Source: Buxus sempervirens
Lineage: Eukaryota; Streptophyta; Magnoliopsida; Buxales; Buxaceae
Direction of reading: 5' to 3'
DNA length: 64,000 nucleotides
Assembly: GCA_947561395.2 (NCBI GenBank)
Contig: OX387187.1
Span: forward strand, 24,037,829-24,101,828
This document shows, piece after piece, positions 11,010 through 23,412 of this stretch (its first letter is position 1; each line of letters begins with the position of its first letter). The notes under the pieces are model-generated. The model saw nothing but the letters and a program-made list of their open reading frames with translations, did not search any database and was not told the origin of the DNA. A program made the translations under genes and the position numbers.

Positions 11010-12355
11010 CAGGGCACAACATGTCTTTTCAAGCACTGTGTATCTAACTTCGAAATTGGTAAATTTCTTGCTTAAGTAGTAGACTGCTTGCTCTTTCCGC
11101 CCTTTCTCATCGTGTTGCCCCAAAACACACCCTACAGCTGTCTCAGAGACTGTCAAATACATAATCAGGGGTCGTCCTGGGACTGGCGGGACCAATGTCG
11201 GTGGACTCATCAGATAAGCCTTGATCTTATTGAACGCCACTTGGCAGTCTTCATTCCAAACCACAGGGTTGTCTTTCTTCAGCAGCTTGAATATGGCTCG
11301 CACACAGGAGTCATCTGCGCGATAAGTCGACTAATGTATTGCAACTTGCCCAGGAACCCTCTGACTTCTTTCTCTGTTGATGGAGGAGGCATCTCCAGAA
11401 TTGCCTTGGCTTTGACAGGGTTTACCTCAATGCCTCGCTTGCCCACTATGAATCTGAGCAATTTTCTTGAAGTAACTCCAAACACGCATTTGTTTGGGTT
11501 GAGCCGGAGCTTATGCTCTCTTAGTCTGTCAAACATTTTTCCCAGGTTCACCATGTGGTCTTCTTCTTCCTTGGACTTCGCTATCATGTCGTCCACATAT
11601 ATTTCCATTTCCTTGTGCATCATGTCGTAGAATATTGAGGTCATTGCACGCTGATACGTAGCACCCGCATTTTTTAGTCCAAATGGCATCACGCGGTAAT
11701 AATAAGTGCCCCAATGCGTGATAAAGGATGTTTTCTCCATATCCCCGGGTGCCATCCTTATCTGATTGTAACCAGAGAACCCATCCATGAAAGAGAACAT
11801 CGAATGTGTTGCTGTATTGTCCACTAGTACATCAATGTGCGGCAATGGGAAGTCGTCCTTCGGACTTTCTCTATTCAGATCTCTGTAGTCAACACACATC
11901 CTGACTTTCCCGTCTTTCTTGGGAACTGGCACAATGTTGGCTAACCACTTCGGATAGTGAGTTACTTGCAAGAACCCGGCGTCCAACTGCTTGGCAGCCT
12001 CTTCCTTGATCTTCAGGGCCCATTCCGGCTTTGTGCGCCTGAGCTTCTGTTTCACAGGTACGGCCTCAAACTTTGTTGGTAACCGATGCACAACCAAGTC
12101 TATGTCTAACCCGGGCATATCCTCATATGACCATGCAAACACGTCAGAATAAGACTTAAGAAAATCAAACATCTGTTTTCTCAATAATGGTGACATCTTT
12201 TTACCAATTTGGAGGATCCTTTGTTGTGCTATTTCACCTATGTCAATTGGCTCTGTTTCCTCAATGTTAGCCTGGGGACCCTTTTCATGCCTTTCCAATG
12301 CAAGTTGTATTTCAAGCGGGATCTCCCATGATTCATTGTCGTCCTCAAGCGTTGT
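11010..12355 (-). pseudogene. pol: Reverse transcriptase of Tat element D, truncated
   Basis: The frame opens with ALERHEKGPQANIEE, then the RT entry region (KQKLRRTKPEWALKIKEE), VRMCVDYRDLNRESPKDDFP, GYNQIRMAPGDMEKTSFIT, and the catalytic YVDD at about 11588-11599. The connection/RNase H start (VVWNEDCQVAFNKIK) is in another frame: a one-base frameshift near 11290 separates 12298-11279 from 11303-11010. The end is cut at 11010 by the LTR of element A. The upstream part of D (protease and gag end) lies at 14218-16112, separated by an Athila fragment. The family is the same as element A by protease similarity. Confidence 0.88.
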
Positions 12356-12567
12356 ATTGCTGGCCTTCTAATGCTTGTGTGAGCCCCGGTGACTAATGGC
12401 ATGGCATAGTCTCTCAAAGCCCTATTGTTCTCCTCTTCTTCAATTTGATTTGCCATTTCAACTGGAGAGTTATTCAAAACTTGCCTCTTCTCCTTTTTCA
12501 ACCGCCTAAAGGTACGATCAATTTCGGGATCACAAGGAAAGATTTCAGCACTTCTAGAGTGTCGCAT
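12356..12567 (-). pseudogene. gag: N-terminal gag fragment of the truncated Athila element
   Basis: From ATG 12567 the frame reads MRHSRSAEIFPCDPEIDRTF and continues to ...SIRRPAIQ, nearly identical to the start of gag at 24960. At that point the sequence switches to D pol. The reading frame runs on for 39 out-of-frame codons, producing a meaningless fusion. Confidence 0.85.
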
Positions 12568-13754
12568 ACACAAGAACTAAAATAAAAATAAAAAATCCAA
12601 ATTAAAACTGAGAATAGATAGTATCAATATTAGTAAACAAATAAATCCCCGGCAACGGCGCCAAAAACTTGATGTACTTTTTCGCAAGTGCACGAATTCG
12701 TAACAAGTAATAAAGTGATGAAATAGAGTGTCGAACCCACAGGGAATTGTAGCTACTAAATACTGAAATTACTATCCTAAATTCTATTTGGATAATCAAA
12801 AAGTGAGATGGGTTTTTAACTAGCAATTAGAATTAACTAAGAAAATATAAGAGTAAGATTTAATAAGAGATTTAAAATACTAAGGCATTTGATTTCATCA
12901 TAAAAAAATCTGAATTAATTCTTGAATACACATGCTACTAAATGTTATAATCCAATTTGAAAGCGAAAATCCCTATTCTATCCAATGGTCTCTCTCGAGC
13001 ACCAACGAACTTACCTCCCCACGATAACTCACGATATCTCTATGTGAATTTAAAAGCAACAAGGCACATTAAGATCTATGGACTTTCATGTACAAAAACA
13101 CAAAGCTACATAAACCATGCCAATATCTCTATCAACATGTAGAATATGGTATTTTATCACAGGGACTAAAATTATATATCTCCTCTCGGTCTCAATACAA
13201 CTACCATATACAATTGAATGGTGATCACGTATTCAATTGGATTACGCACAATAATAAAATACTCACAATATGAATCATAAATCCTTTAGCAATAGTATTC
13301 AGAATTAAAACATCATGTTTAGATTACATCAAAGCCTTAGAAATAGAAATTAGTTCATGATTGAACTAAGAACAACCATCAAAAATAGAGTATGATGAAA
13401 GAAAGAGAAGAAAAGAGAAGAAATAAACTAATGAAGATCCAAGCTTTGATCTCTCCCATGTTCCTAGTTTCTTCTCACGTTCCCAGAATCCTTTCTTATT
13501 CATGTTCCAGCTCCTCCTTTATAGAAATCCCATAAGCTTTCCCAAAAATCCCTTCAAGAGAAAATAGGAACTTTCCTTCCAAAATTCCTAAGGAAGAGAG
13601 AACTTCCTTTCCTTGTATATCCACGACTTAGAAGTCTAAAAACGACCTAATCTTCTTAATTAGAAACCCCTAAAAATCCTCCTAAAAACTAGAAGAAGAT
13701 CCCCAAGAAAAAGGAAACAAATCCGCAAAGTTCGGAATTTTATAATAGGTTTTT

Positions 13755-13985
13755 CTACTTGATCGTTCGAACGACGGTCGAACGCGGGTCGAACGCTCAA
13801 GTCAAAAAGCTGTTTCCTCTTCTCTTGTTCGAATGTTCATCGAACGGCCAGCGAATGATGCTCATAATTTCTCTGTTTTTCACCAACGTTCGAACGACAG
13901 GCGAACGTTCAGCTCACGCTGCTCTTGGGTTTCTCTGTAGATCACCAACGTTCGAACGACAAGCGAACGATCAGCGAACGTTGCT
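13755..13985 (-). repeat. CGAACG box clusters in the truncated Athila LTR
   Basis: Groups of three CGTTCG/CGAACG boxes recur at about 11-bp intervals (for example 13763-13800), with a further group about every 60 bp. They correspond to the clusters at 23413-23766 and 29056-29400. Confidence 0.75.
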
Positions 13986-14217
13986 CTCATATCTTCTACA
14001 ATTTGACTCTGATTGTTACGCCGTTTGAACCGTGACTTCTATAATCACCAAGAGTATCTCTACATCAACAAATTAGGCACAATTTAGACAATGAAAATAA
14101 AATGCAAAGATGAAAGACTTTGACAATTTCTAAGTAAAATTGGGAATTAAATATGAAATAAAACTAGATAAGTCATGAATTTAATGTGCTATAATGTGGT
14201 ATTTTCATGACTTATCA

Positions 14218-16112
14218 TGGCGCTCCAGTTCTTCAGTGGTGCCTTGTCTTCCTTGTTGATAGCAATCATCTTCTCTAGTTCTTCAGCTCATACCATGTTG
14301 GCACTATCGTCAGATGAGATACAGATGGGATTATGGACTGTGCCCGTTGTACGCTTATTCTGACTTCTCTCTGATCGGGGAGTGCTGTCCAACGATACCC
14401 TTACCCATGATCCGCTGAGGGGGATTGCCATTGGTATCTGATCCTCAGGTGGCATATAGGCGATTGTGACCTCATTGGCAGGGTTGACTTTTGGCAGTGC
14501 GACAGCTACAGGTATTCCGGTTGGGATCCTAAGCACAGTGGAGGAGTAAGCTGGTGTTGCCCATTTGCCATAAGCTGCATGGTATACTTCTTCCAGTACC
14601 GGCCCTAGCACTTGGGGCATGTTGCGGAACATCCAGTTCAGTCCATCACGAGTTCCGGGGTGCGGGATATAGGGAGGTGGAGGAGGAGACCATGGCCGAT
14701 GGCTCGGCGCTCCTGAGCTGTCCTGCCCTTCCATCATGCAGACATACATGATCGGATCTTCTCCTTGGGATTCTTCAATGGGAGCGGGTGGCGGTGCTTC
14801 TACAACTACCATAGGAAGGGCTAGTGTCCCTTCAGAGATAACCGGTTCATCTTGTGGGGTGAAGGCCACAGTGACATCACCGATGGATTCCAGGGCGACC
14901 AGTGCTGGTAAATCATTTGGTGATTCCTCGGAAGCCAATGGTTCTACCTACACAGTATTTCCAGTTGTTTCCATAGATGTTGGCTCCTCCCAGAGCAACT
15001 AAGCCAGGTCTTGCAGGTAGTCTTCTTCCATGGCAGGGTTGTCCTGAAACTCCTCTCCCCACCCTTGAGGGACTATGTTTTCAATGGCCTGGGCCGCTTC
15101 ACGCTCCATGTTAGTGAAGCGGTGGTACAAGCTCCCGTGCATGCAAATGGGCCAGTGAGGGTCTCTTTCTTCAGTCCTAGCTCTTTTTCTTTCGGCGCGG
15201 TTCCCCAGGAGTCGGGAATAGTCTTCTCGCTGTGGCTTGAATCCCAGTCCGAATCCAGTGGTCTGCTCATAAGGTCGGATGGCCACCTTGATGCCCTGCT
15301 TGTATTTACCTAGCCCTTCGCCGGCTCGAAGACCCCAGTCTGCGCAGTTAGCAGCGCTGAACATGTCTATTCTTCTTTTCTTCAGGAGTTGTTGTCCCCT
15401 TTCAGATTCAGGGATGTGGTTAACCTGTACCATCTCCACAGCTTGGAAATTGAGGGTGGTTGGTAATTCATAGTCCACATAAGGTACTCCGATCCTTTCG
15501 AATTCTCGATGATCCTCGGCATGCACCGTTATAAGCTCATTACCTGATATAAACCGGACCATTCTATGCAGTGTGGAAGATACGGCCCCTGCTTGATGCA
15601 GCCAAGGCCTCCCAATCAGCAGGTTAAACGAGGTGTTGATATCCATGAGTTCAAAATCCATGGTGAAGGGCCTATCCGCAATCATGACCTCCAAGGTAAC
15701 TTCCCCTAGCGATTCTCTCTTGGCATTGTCGAATCCTCGGACATTGTGCCCACTTGGCTTGATCAGGGTGGGGCTCAACTGTAAACTGTGGAATGTCCTC
15801 ATCGGGCATATGTTCAGGGCTGACCCGTTGTCGATCATTGCATGCTTTACGATAAGATCCGCACACTTCACCATTATGTAAAGCGGTTCGGTGTGGTTTG
15901 CCCCCTCAGGTGGCAGATCGGCTGTGGAGAAAGAGATAGCCGGGGGTGCCATGATTACTGACACCACTGCCCCTAGCTTCTCGGGGTCAATACTTTCTGG
16001 TACGTGTGCGTCACCCAAAACCCTCATAAGCACTGCCCGGTGCTTTTTTGAATCAATCAGGAGTCGCATTATGGAGATTTGGGCAGGTACTTTGTTCAAC
16101 TGCTGTATCCAT
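14218..16112 (-). pseudogene. pro: Gag C-terminus, protease and G-patch region of Tat element D
   Basis: The frame starts inside the conserved block QQLNKVPAQISIMRLL. The retropepsin active site MIDNGSALNIC lies near 15840 and LLIGRPWLH near 15610. It continues with a G-patch-like segment (DWGLRAGEGLGKYKQG then TGFGLGFKP, about 15350-15230), as usual after protease in Tat elements. A proline-rich linker follows (14938-14291). In-frame stops are TAG 14999-15001, TAG 14948-14950 and TGA 14288-14290. The 5' end is fused at 16112 to a CACTA transposase gene. The 3' end is cut at 14218 by Athila. The protease is closely similar to that of element A. Confidence 0.88.
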
Positions 16113-19095
16113 TACTTATGTATCCCTTGAATTTTTTTGCCATTGATTGTGGCCCCTATGACAACAACATAATGTCCTCGGAGACGGCACAATTTGATGC
16201 TTTTAGTGTCTCGACCTATAAATAAGTGACCAAGTAGGTTATGAAATGCAATATTAAAGAACACATGTGGAGTTATAACTCTATAAATGAAATAAGGTTT
16301 CTTACATGTTCTTTAAACGACTGCATGAATTCATTATTATGTTTCTTTTGTATGTCATGTTCCCTTGCCCTTGGAGTTAACATCTTAAGAAGGCTTAGAT
16401 GGCGCCTGTAATGTAAAATACAATGATTAATTCAAAGAATATGAAAATATTGTAATATAGAAACAAATGGATGAGGTAAGCAAGTAACTTCTTACATTCG
16501 AAAACTTGCAACCCTATCGTCATTGAAAAGCACATAACGATGCGCTTGTGCCCACTCAATATTGGATAATTTATATGGTTGGGCACTTCCAATTGCAGTT
16601 TCATCATAGTTTCTTTGCGGCCGATTAGTTTTTGATTCTACATTAGGTAAGTATCGGGAATAGAATATCATACAATCTTCCGCAATATACCCTTCTGCAA
16701 TTGACCCCTACGGTTGTGCTCGATTGCGCACATATGACTTTAGGGTGTACAAGTACCTATTATGAAAAACAAAAAATCTTGATAATCAAGATGATTCGAC
16801 GGTGAAATACAAGGAAACTGTTGTAATACGTACCTTTCAATTGGATACATCCAACGATATTGGACAGGCCCCCTTCCATAGCTTCTACAGCTAAGTGAAT
16901 TGGCAAATGCACCATAATATCAAAGAACGATGGGGGAAAATCTTCTCCATCTGGCATAATACTTGTGCAATACTATCTTGAAGGCGCTTCAAGTCATCAA
17001 CTTCACAAACTTAGGAGCACAATTGATGAAAAAAGTTGCTCAACTCTATCAATACGGATGCTACATTCTTCGGCAACACTTTCCGAATAGCAAGAGGCAA
17101 TAGTTGATGCAGCAACACATGGAAATCATGACTTTTAAGACCAAATGTCTTCCGTTCTTTACTACTCACCTGTTTAGCAATGTTGGACGAATAACCATCT
17201 GGAACCTTTATACTTTTCAGCACTTTGCAAAATATATCTTATTCTCGTTTGTCTAGTGAGAAGCATGCAGCCAGGAAACATGCTTTCTTTCTATCTGGTA
17301 ACATCTGTGGATGAAGTGCGTGTCTAATACCCATGTCAACCAAATCCAAGCGTGCCTTAAAGTTGTCCTTCGTTTTTCCATCAATATTTAACAATGTAGC
17401 AAGTATACTATCACAAACATTCTTCTCAATATGCATCACGTCCAAATTATGTTTCAACAGAATATCCCTCCAATATGGCAATTCAAAAAGTATGCTCTTT
17501 TTCTTCCAATTAAAGGGCATCGCTCCTTTACCAGTGTTTTTAGAGTACTTCTTACTGGTATGCTTCCCGAATACATGTAAACTGCTCCTTAAGTGATCAA
17601 CAACATCCCACCCGATTAATCCTGTTGGAGCTTCCCTTGTCTCTGTGGTACCATCGAAGGATTGTTTCTGTTTTCGAAACTTATGATCAAGAGGTAGGAA
17701 TCGATGATGACCCATATAACAGTGCTTCCGGCTATGACGCAAATACTTAGAACACGTGTCTTTATGACAAGAAGGGCATGGAAGTTTCCCTTTAGTGCTC
17801 CAACTTGAAAGCATAGCATACCCAGGGAAATCACTAATTGTCCAAATTAACCCTGCACGTAGAGTGAAGACCTCCTTTCTTGACGCATCATATGTCTCAA
17901 CCCCAGAACCCCATAGGTCTTTTAACTTTTCTGTAAGAGGGCACAAGTACACATCAATATCATTTCCCCGCCCCTTTGGCCCAGGTATGAGTAAAGAAAG
18001 GATCATGTTTGGTTGTTTCATGCACAACTACGGTGGCAAGTTATATGGAATCAAAATGACTGGCCACGTGCTGTGGGTGATACTCATTGATCTAAATGGA
18101 TTGAAGCCGTTAGATGCTAAGCCCAGTCTAACATTACAAGGATCAAAACTGAACTCGCTATTCATAACATCAAAATATTTCCAAGTCATAGAATCCGCAA
18201 GATGCCTTAACTTATCATCATCAGTACGACCATCCACATGCCATCTCCTATCATCGGCAATCTTGGAAGACATATACAATCTTTGAAGACGCGGCTTCAA
18301 AGGAAAGTGCCTTAATATCTTTGCTGCCATTTTCTTTCCCTTTTTATTGGAATGACTGTCTTTGGATTTCCATCTGAAAGTACCGCAAATATCACACTTT
18401 TGTTTTTCACTAGTTTCATTCCAATATAGCATACAGTCATTTGGGCATGCATCTATTTTGTTATAATTAAGACCTAGGTCCAATATCATCGTCTTTACCT
18501 GTGAACTTGTTTCTGGCAATTTTTACACAAATGGAAATGTCTCTCTCAACTACTCAAGCGTCAAAGTCAATGACTTATTGCTCCATCCACTTAGGCACTT
18601 TATATGAAATAGTTTAACAATGAACGACAATTTCGTGTGGCTTTTACACCCCGGGTATAACTCTTCTCCAGCATTATGGAACAGTTTCTCAAACTGTGGA
18701 TTATCCTCTTTTGGGGTATCATCTGATGGCCTATGTGAAGAACTCGCAGATAAGTCCATTTCATCCTACACCCCATAAGCTTCTTTAACCATGAGCCTAA
18801 CTTCATCACCCACAAATTGTGCATCATCTACTTTGGGATTAACACGGGGGGGGGGGGGGGGGGGGTTGTGAATCGAGAATATCCTCCCCATGATAGTACC
18901 ATTTTGTGTAGTTTTGATCAAATCCATTGCAAATCATGTGTTTGTATGCGACTTCTTGACTTTGATACAACACATTATTACATTTTGGACAAGGACACTT
19001 CAACAACCCATTAATAGTTGCCCCGCGAGAACATGCGAATTTGATGAAACCCAAGACTCCATCTTGATAATCTTGACTAGCCCTTTTCCATCCAT
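16113..19095 (-). pseudogene. TNP2-class CACTA transposase, decayed
   Basis: Order on the minus strand: a Transpos_assoc domain (19095-18870; CPCPKCNN, YKHMICNGF, WYYHGED); an acidic linker; TNP2 (18519-17230) with CPNDCMLYW, RWHVDGRTDDDKLRHLAD, LIPGPKGRGNDIDVYL, DFPGYAMLSSWSTKGKLPCP and LDVMHIEKNVCDSI; then DUF4218-like sequence (17223-16760; VPDGYSSN, GLKSHDFHVLLHQLLP, VASVLIELSNFF, FPPSFFDIMVHLPIHLAVEA); then RYLYTLKSYVRNRA and KGYISNGY at the truncated end. Stops or frame changes occur near 19080, 18525, 18028, 17238, 17010 and 16680, so no intact product is possible. Cys/His pairs of the N-terminal domain are still visible. Confidence 0.9.
18846..18865. repeat. Homopolymer of 20 G
   Basis: An uninterrupted run of 20 G lies inside the linker of the CACTA transposase gene and would read as polyproline on the coding strand. 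Its length is prone to sequencing and slippage error. Confidence 0.9.
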
Positions 19096-21785
19096 AGTAA
19101 ACGTAACCTATTTAGTTAATAAATATAGATACACACCCTTCATCAAAACATTAAGAAATTAACATAATAAATATCTAGATCTTCTCATCCACCTTCAATC
19201 CATCTATTAGTATGTTGTGAAAGAATTTACCCGTCACTTTTGAATAAGATTACTTTCTGCAAAACATACTCTATAAATGAATCTAGCTAATAGCAAATAG
19301 TACTTATGTTAGTTTTAAAATTTATGCTTGGTTTTACCCATTTAGGAATACCAAGTACATTACTTGTTTGTCATAAGATTCATATATTTCTCCACGAATT
19401 TCGGCAGCATCTCTGCGCAGTTATTCAAATACATAAAGTTTTCTGACGTAAAGTCAATAAAAACTACGTATTTGAAGAACAAAGAGTTGAAACCAAAATT
19501 ATAATTAGAGATATATATAAATCACATGTCAACAAGTAACATACTTGATATCCCCAAACTATCAATCTGACAATCCAAGATGTTACATGTGCAAATCTAT
19601 GCCTTCATATTTAAATACTAATAGTTATTGCAAACTTACTGCAAAGATGCAATATCTTCAAAGTACACAAAATAGGATGGGCATAGTTACACATGTAACC
19701 TCTCAGACGGGTATTTGAATTGTTCCCACTTTTTTTATGAGATAAATAAATATAAAAACAATAACCAGGTTAACCCAAAAATAGAATAAAGAATTGCTAA
19801 TCATAATATCAATGCTATTAAACAGCATTAGAACAGAAATATCAAAACAAGAAACTTAAAGAGATAAATAAGGAAAAAAAATACAAATTTCGGCAGCATC
19901 TCCCCTAAAAATAGAGCATTGTCCAGACCAAATTGGTCTAAAATAATAATGGTTTAACCTGGAAACGAAAGAAGAGTCGAAATATTGCATTCATATACAA
20001 TCCAAAAAGAGCATCCACATCCATATCCACCACGATATTTATCATAAGAAAATAATCAAATAAGTGGCTTAGATACTTCATTGCCAACATTTGGAACAAA
20101 GATGGCATTAGGTTGGTTATTATTTACATTTTCTCTAGTTGGTCCCTGGTGGTTTATCCCAAGTTGATGATTCTTTGTCATATAATTCCATAAAATTTTC
20201 TCAGGCCTTGGAGTTCCTTGCAAAATCACATCTTCCAAAAATGGGGTGGGAAATTTTATCATTTCAAAGCTTTCTTTATTCCAAGGTGGGAGGATATTCA
20301 AAAAACTCGAGCTCATAAGTTCATGAGTGCTGGGCTTTAGGACGACATACTGCCTTGATTTCAATGCCAAGTAAAGTAATGGAAGGCTTCATTGTTATCT
20401 AACACCACAAAATATAAATGCACACAAGCTTTAGGTTTTTGAATCACTAAACAAAAAATTTTAAATATTCTCAGTATCTTACAGTTGTTGAAAAAAAATA
20501 TGTTTCATCTAATAAGTTTATGTGAAAATAATATTCCCATCCAAAGCAAATTTTACTAGTTTCTCCCATCAAAAATAAAATTACCTATTTGACCAAAAGA
20601 AAAAAATTACCTAGTGTACCTTTATTTTTTATAACCAAAAAAAGAAAAGAAAAGGAAATTACGTTAAAAGCATTAGTACATATTTCTTGCTTAACTAAAA
20701 ACGATAGGTCTTCTTATAATGAAAAATAAAAATTATCAATAATCTAAGCTAAGACATGGCCTAGCTAGCTACTATGGCTCATAAATTGTGCAATTTTCAT
20801 TTAAAAATTAGATGGCCATTACAATTGCATGTTACAAGCACAAGATGAAATCATACATATTTATAGTGCATCAATAAGATTAACATCTAATGGTTATTGA
20901 TACACTTGACAAAACCTAGTAATTGAGATCCTAATGACTAGCTGGCAAAAAAGAATTAGAATTTTATTTTATTTTAAATTTTTCCTAAAATATTTGTTTG
21001 TTGTTTTTTTCCATACGGCTCAATCCAAATAAAAAGTAGAGAACAAAGTCATGTTCCATTGTTTGTGTCCTCTTGGTTAGATGTAGTGACGGAATCCCAT
21101 TGGTTTGTACATAAATCATGTTTTAGATGCAAATTCAAATGGCCAGCCATCACATAAAATCATGCATAACCATAGTGAATCAACAATCACAGTAAAAAAA
21201 TAATAAAAATAATAATTGCACCTAAAGTAATCGAAACCAAAGACATCTATCTAGTTATCGCAATATCGGTTGGTGGCGGGTCATCTTCCCCAAAATAATT
21301 TAATAAAATTCGAAACCAAAACAGGCTTTATAATTGTACTGTTCTAAAGTCTCAACCACTACGCATAACCAAGAGGAAAAAAAAACATACATTTTGGCGA
21401 CGGCGACGAGCGGCTAGGCGACGGATGTATTATATTCTTAAGTCACAAGATCGGTTGCTGATCATCAGTATTCTTACTTATTCTTGGAAAATAAAAAGTA
21501 GATGTATTATATTCTTACTTATTATTGGAAAAATCTAAATGATCATCAGTATTCTTACTTATAATGTAAACCTACGTTAACGGCGAGAACATACCTGCAA
21601 CCGGCGATAGCGGCTTTGTGACGGAGAACGGTGCCGGCGGCTTGGCGACGGAGAATAGAGACGGTAGTTGGCTATGGCGACGAACGAACGGCGGTGAGCG
21701 AATGGCGGCAAGCGAACAAAACCCCGACAAGAACAGGAAATTTTCGCGCAAAGAAGAAAACCCCAATCGTGCGAATTGGGGATTT
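19096..21785 (-). other. Non-coding 5' region of the CACTA element
   Basis: AT-rich sequence lies between the transposase start and the subterminal repeats. It contains no recognisable domain. A 104-codon minus-strand frame at 20370-20056 (starting with a TTG codon) includes the stretch FLNILPPWNKESFEMIKFP. I do not recognise it, and it could be a remnant of a second CACTA gene, a captured gene fragment or chance. The remainder shows only A/T runs. Confidence 0.5.
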
Positions 21786-22400
21786 ATAGCCTTTTAGCGG
21801 CGGTAATTAGTTACCTCCGCTAAAACCCATTTCGCGCGAGCGGATATAGTCTTTTAGCGGCGGTAATTAGGTACCGCCGCTAAAAACCCATTCCGCGCGA
21901 GTGGATATAGCCTTTTCACGGCAGTAATTAGTTACCGCCACTAAAAACCCATTTCGCGTGATCGGAGTATAGCCTTTTCGCGGCGGTAATTAGTTACCGC
22001 CGCTAAAAACCCATTCCGATCGACAGTATAAACTTTTAAAGGCGGTAACTGATTACCGCCGCTAAAAACCCATTTCGTGCAATCAAGAATAACCTTTTCG
22101 CAGCAGTAATTACCGCTACGAAAAATATATATTCTAATTTAAGAAAACATAACAAATATTTTTTTATCCGGCAGTAGTTGGCATTATTACCGGCAGCACT
22201 ACCACCGGTAAAAACACGCGCCAAACCTTCACGCGAAAACTGAAGTTCGCGCCATTCTTTTTAGCGGCGGTATAAATTTACCGCCGCTAAAGACTTGTTT
22301 CAACGGCGATACACATGTCTTCCGCCGCTTAAATGAAATTACGGGCTTTTAGCGGCGGTAATTGGCTACCGCTGCAAAAAACCCGCCGCTAAAGCCCCGC
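21786..22400. repeat. CACTA subterminal palindromic repeats
   Basis: Six units with a 60-61 bp period start near 21792, 21852, 21913, 21974, 22034 and 22095. Each is centred on an inverted repeat: TTTTAGCGGCGG, about 10 bp, then CCGCCGCTAAAA. Variant palindromes continue to 22400 (GGCGGTA-AATT-TACCGCC types). Subterminal repeats of this kind bind TNPA-like proteins in En/Spm elements. Confidence 0.9.
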
Positions 22401-22412
22401 TTTTTGGTAGTG

Positions 22413-23188
22413 ACAGTTCGTCACCTCATCTCCAAGTTTTCTCTACCTACTTCATCCAATAAAATCTCAGGAGTTTGCTCTGCCTGTCAACAAGGAAAGA
22501 GCCACCGCCTGCCTTTTTCAGATTCCCAGTCTAATTCTCCTCTTGAATTAGTTTTCTCCAATGTGTGGGGTCCATCGCCTATTATGTCAACCAATGGAAA
22601 TAAATACTATGTTTCATTTGTGGATCATTTTAGCAAATTCTCATGGCTCTATCCCATTCCCAATAAATCTAATGTTATGAAAATTTTTTGCTCTTTCCAA
22701 AAATTGGTTGAACGCCAGTTTAATTGCAAAATCAAATCTGTTCAAACCGATTGGGGTGGAGAGTACCGTTCCCTTCACTCATATTTTGCCACAATTGGCA
22801 TTCACCATCGAGTCACATGCCCTCACACCTCCCAACAAAACGGGTCCGTAGAACGGAAGCGCCGCCACATAGTTGAAATGGGCCTCTCCCTTTTATCCCA
22901 TGGTCGTGTTCCTCATGCCTATTGGGATGATGCCTTCCTTATGGCTCCATACCTCATCAATCGTCTACCGACTACTTCCCTTGGAATTTCCCCTTTTGAA
23001 AAACTCTTCAAGCATGCCCCCGATTTTTCTCTTCTAAGAATATTTGGTTGTGCATGCTTCCCCTACCTTCGTCCATTTAATCGTCATAAACTTGATTTCG
23101 GCTCAAAGCATTGCGTATTTATTGGCTTTAGCAACATGCACCGTGGGTACAAGTGTCTTGATCTCTCCACTGGCAAAATTTTGGTATC
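22413..23188 (+). pseudogene. pol: Copia integrase region, 5' part (interrupted)
   Basis: The frame reads LISKFSLPTSS, a GAG-pre-integrase end CSACQQGKSHRLPF, then integrase: YVSFVDHFSKFSWLYP, TDWGGEYRSL, CPHTSQQNGSVERKRRHIVE, GCACFPYLRP, CVFIGFSNMHRGYKCLD and GKILVS. The second catalytic Asp and the Glu are present. The first, usually in a DVWGP motif, is Asn (SNVWGP), a G-to-A change that should abolish activity. The 5' side is cut by the CACTA terminus, and the 3' side by an Athila element with TSD GTATC at 23184-23188. Removing Athila plus one TSD copy (7297 bp) restores the frame into 30486. Confidence 0.9.
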
Positions 23189-23412
23189 TGATAAGTCATG
23201 AAAATATCACATTATGGCACATTAAATTCATGACTTATCTAGTTTTATTGCATATTTAATTCCCAATTTTACTTAGAAATTGTCAAAGTCTTTCATCTTT
23301 GCATTTTATTTTCATTGTCTAAATTTGCCTAATTTGTTCATGAAGAGATACTCTCGGTGATTATAGAAGTCACGGTTCAAACAGCGTAACAACCGGAGTC
23401 AAATTGCAGAAG

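Larger units (their letters stand above)
12356..14217 (-). mobile_element. Truncated Athila-type element (5' LTR plus start of gag) inside element D
   Basis: On the minus strand an LTR (14217 to 12670) starting TGATAAGTCATG is followed by AGTT, the PBS at 12646-12663 (TGGCGCCGTTGCCGGGGA, tRNA-Asp type) and the first 70 or so codons of gag. Gag breaks off near 12356, joined directly to D coding sequence. Everything 3' of this, including the second LTR, is missing, so no target duplication is expected. Compared with the full copy at 23189-30480 the LTR is shorter (1548 versus 1670 bp) and more diverged, so it is older. Confidence 0.88.
16113..22412 (-). mobile_element. CACTA (En/Spm) DNA transposon, truncated at its 3' end
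   Basis: The right terminus reads TAGTG on the plus strand at 22408-22412, that is CACTACCAAAAAGCGGGG on the minus strand, a typical CACTA terminal inverted repeat. It is followed inward by subterminal palindromes and a TNP2-class transposase gene. The other terminus is absent: transposase coding sequence runs straight into Tat element D at 16112. On the right the element abuts copia coding sequence. The copia part upstream of the insertion is also missing, so at least one large deletion or rearrangement removed the left end and its flank. Confidence 0.87.

Noticed and set aside
11088-11630. 180-codon plus-strand frame
   Set aside because: It is antisense to the conserved RT frame of element D, which has catalytic motifs.
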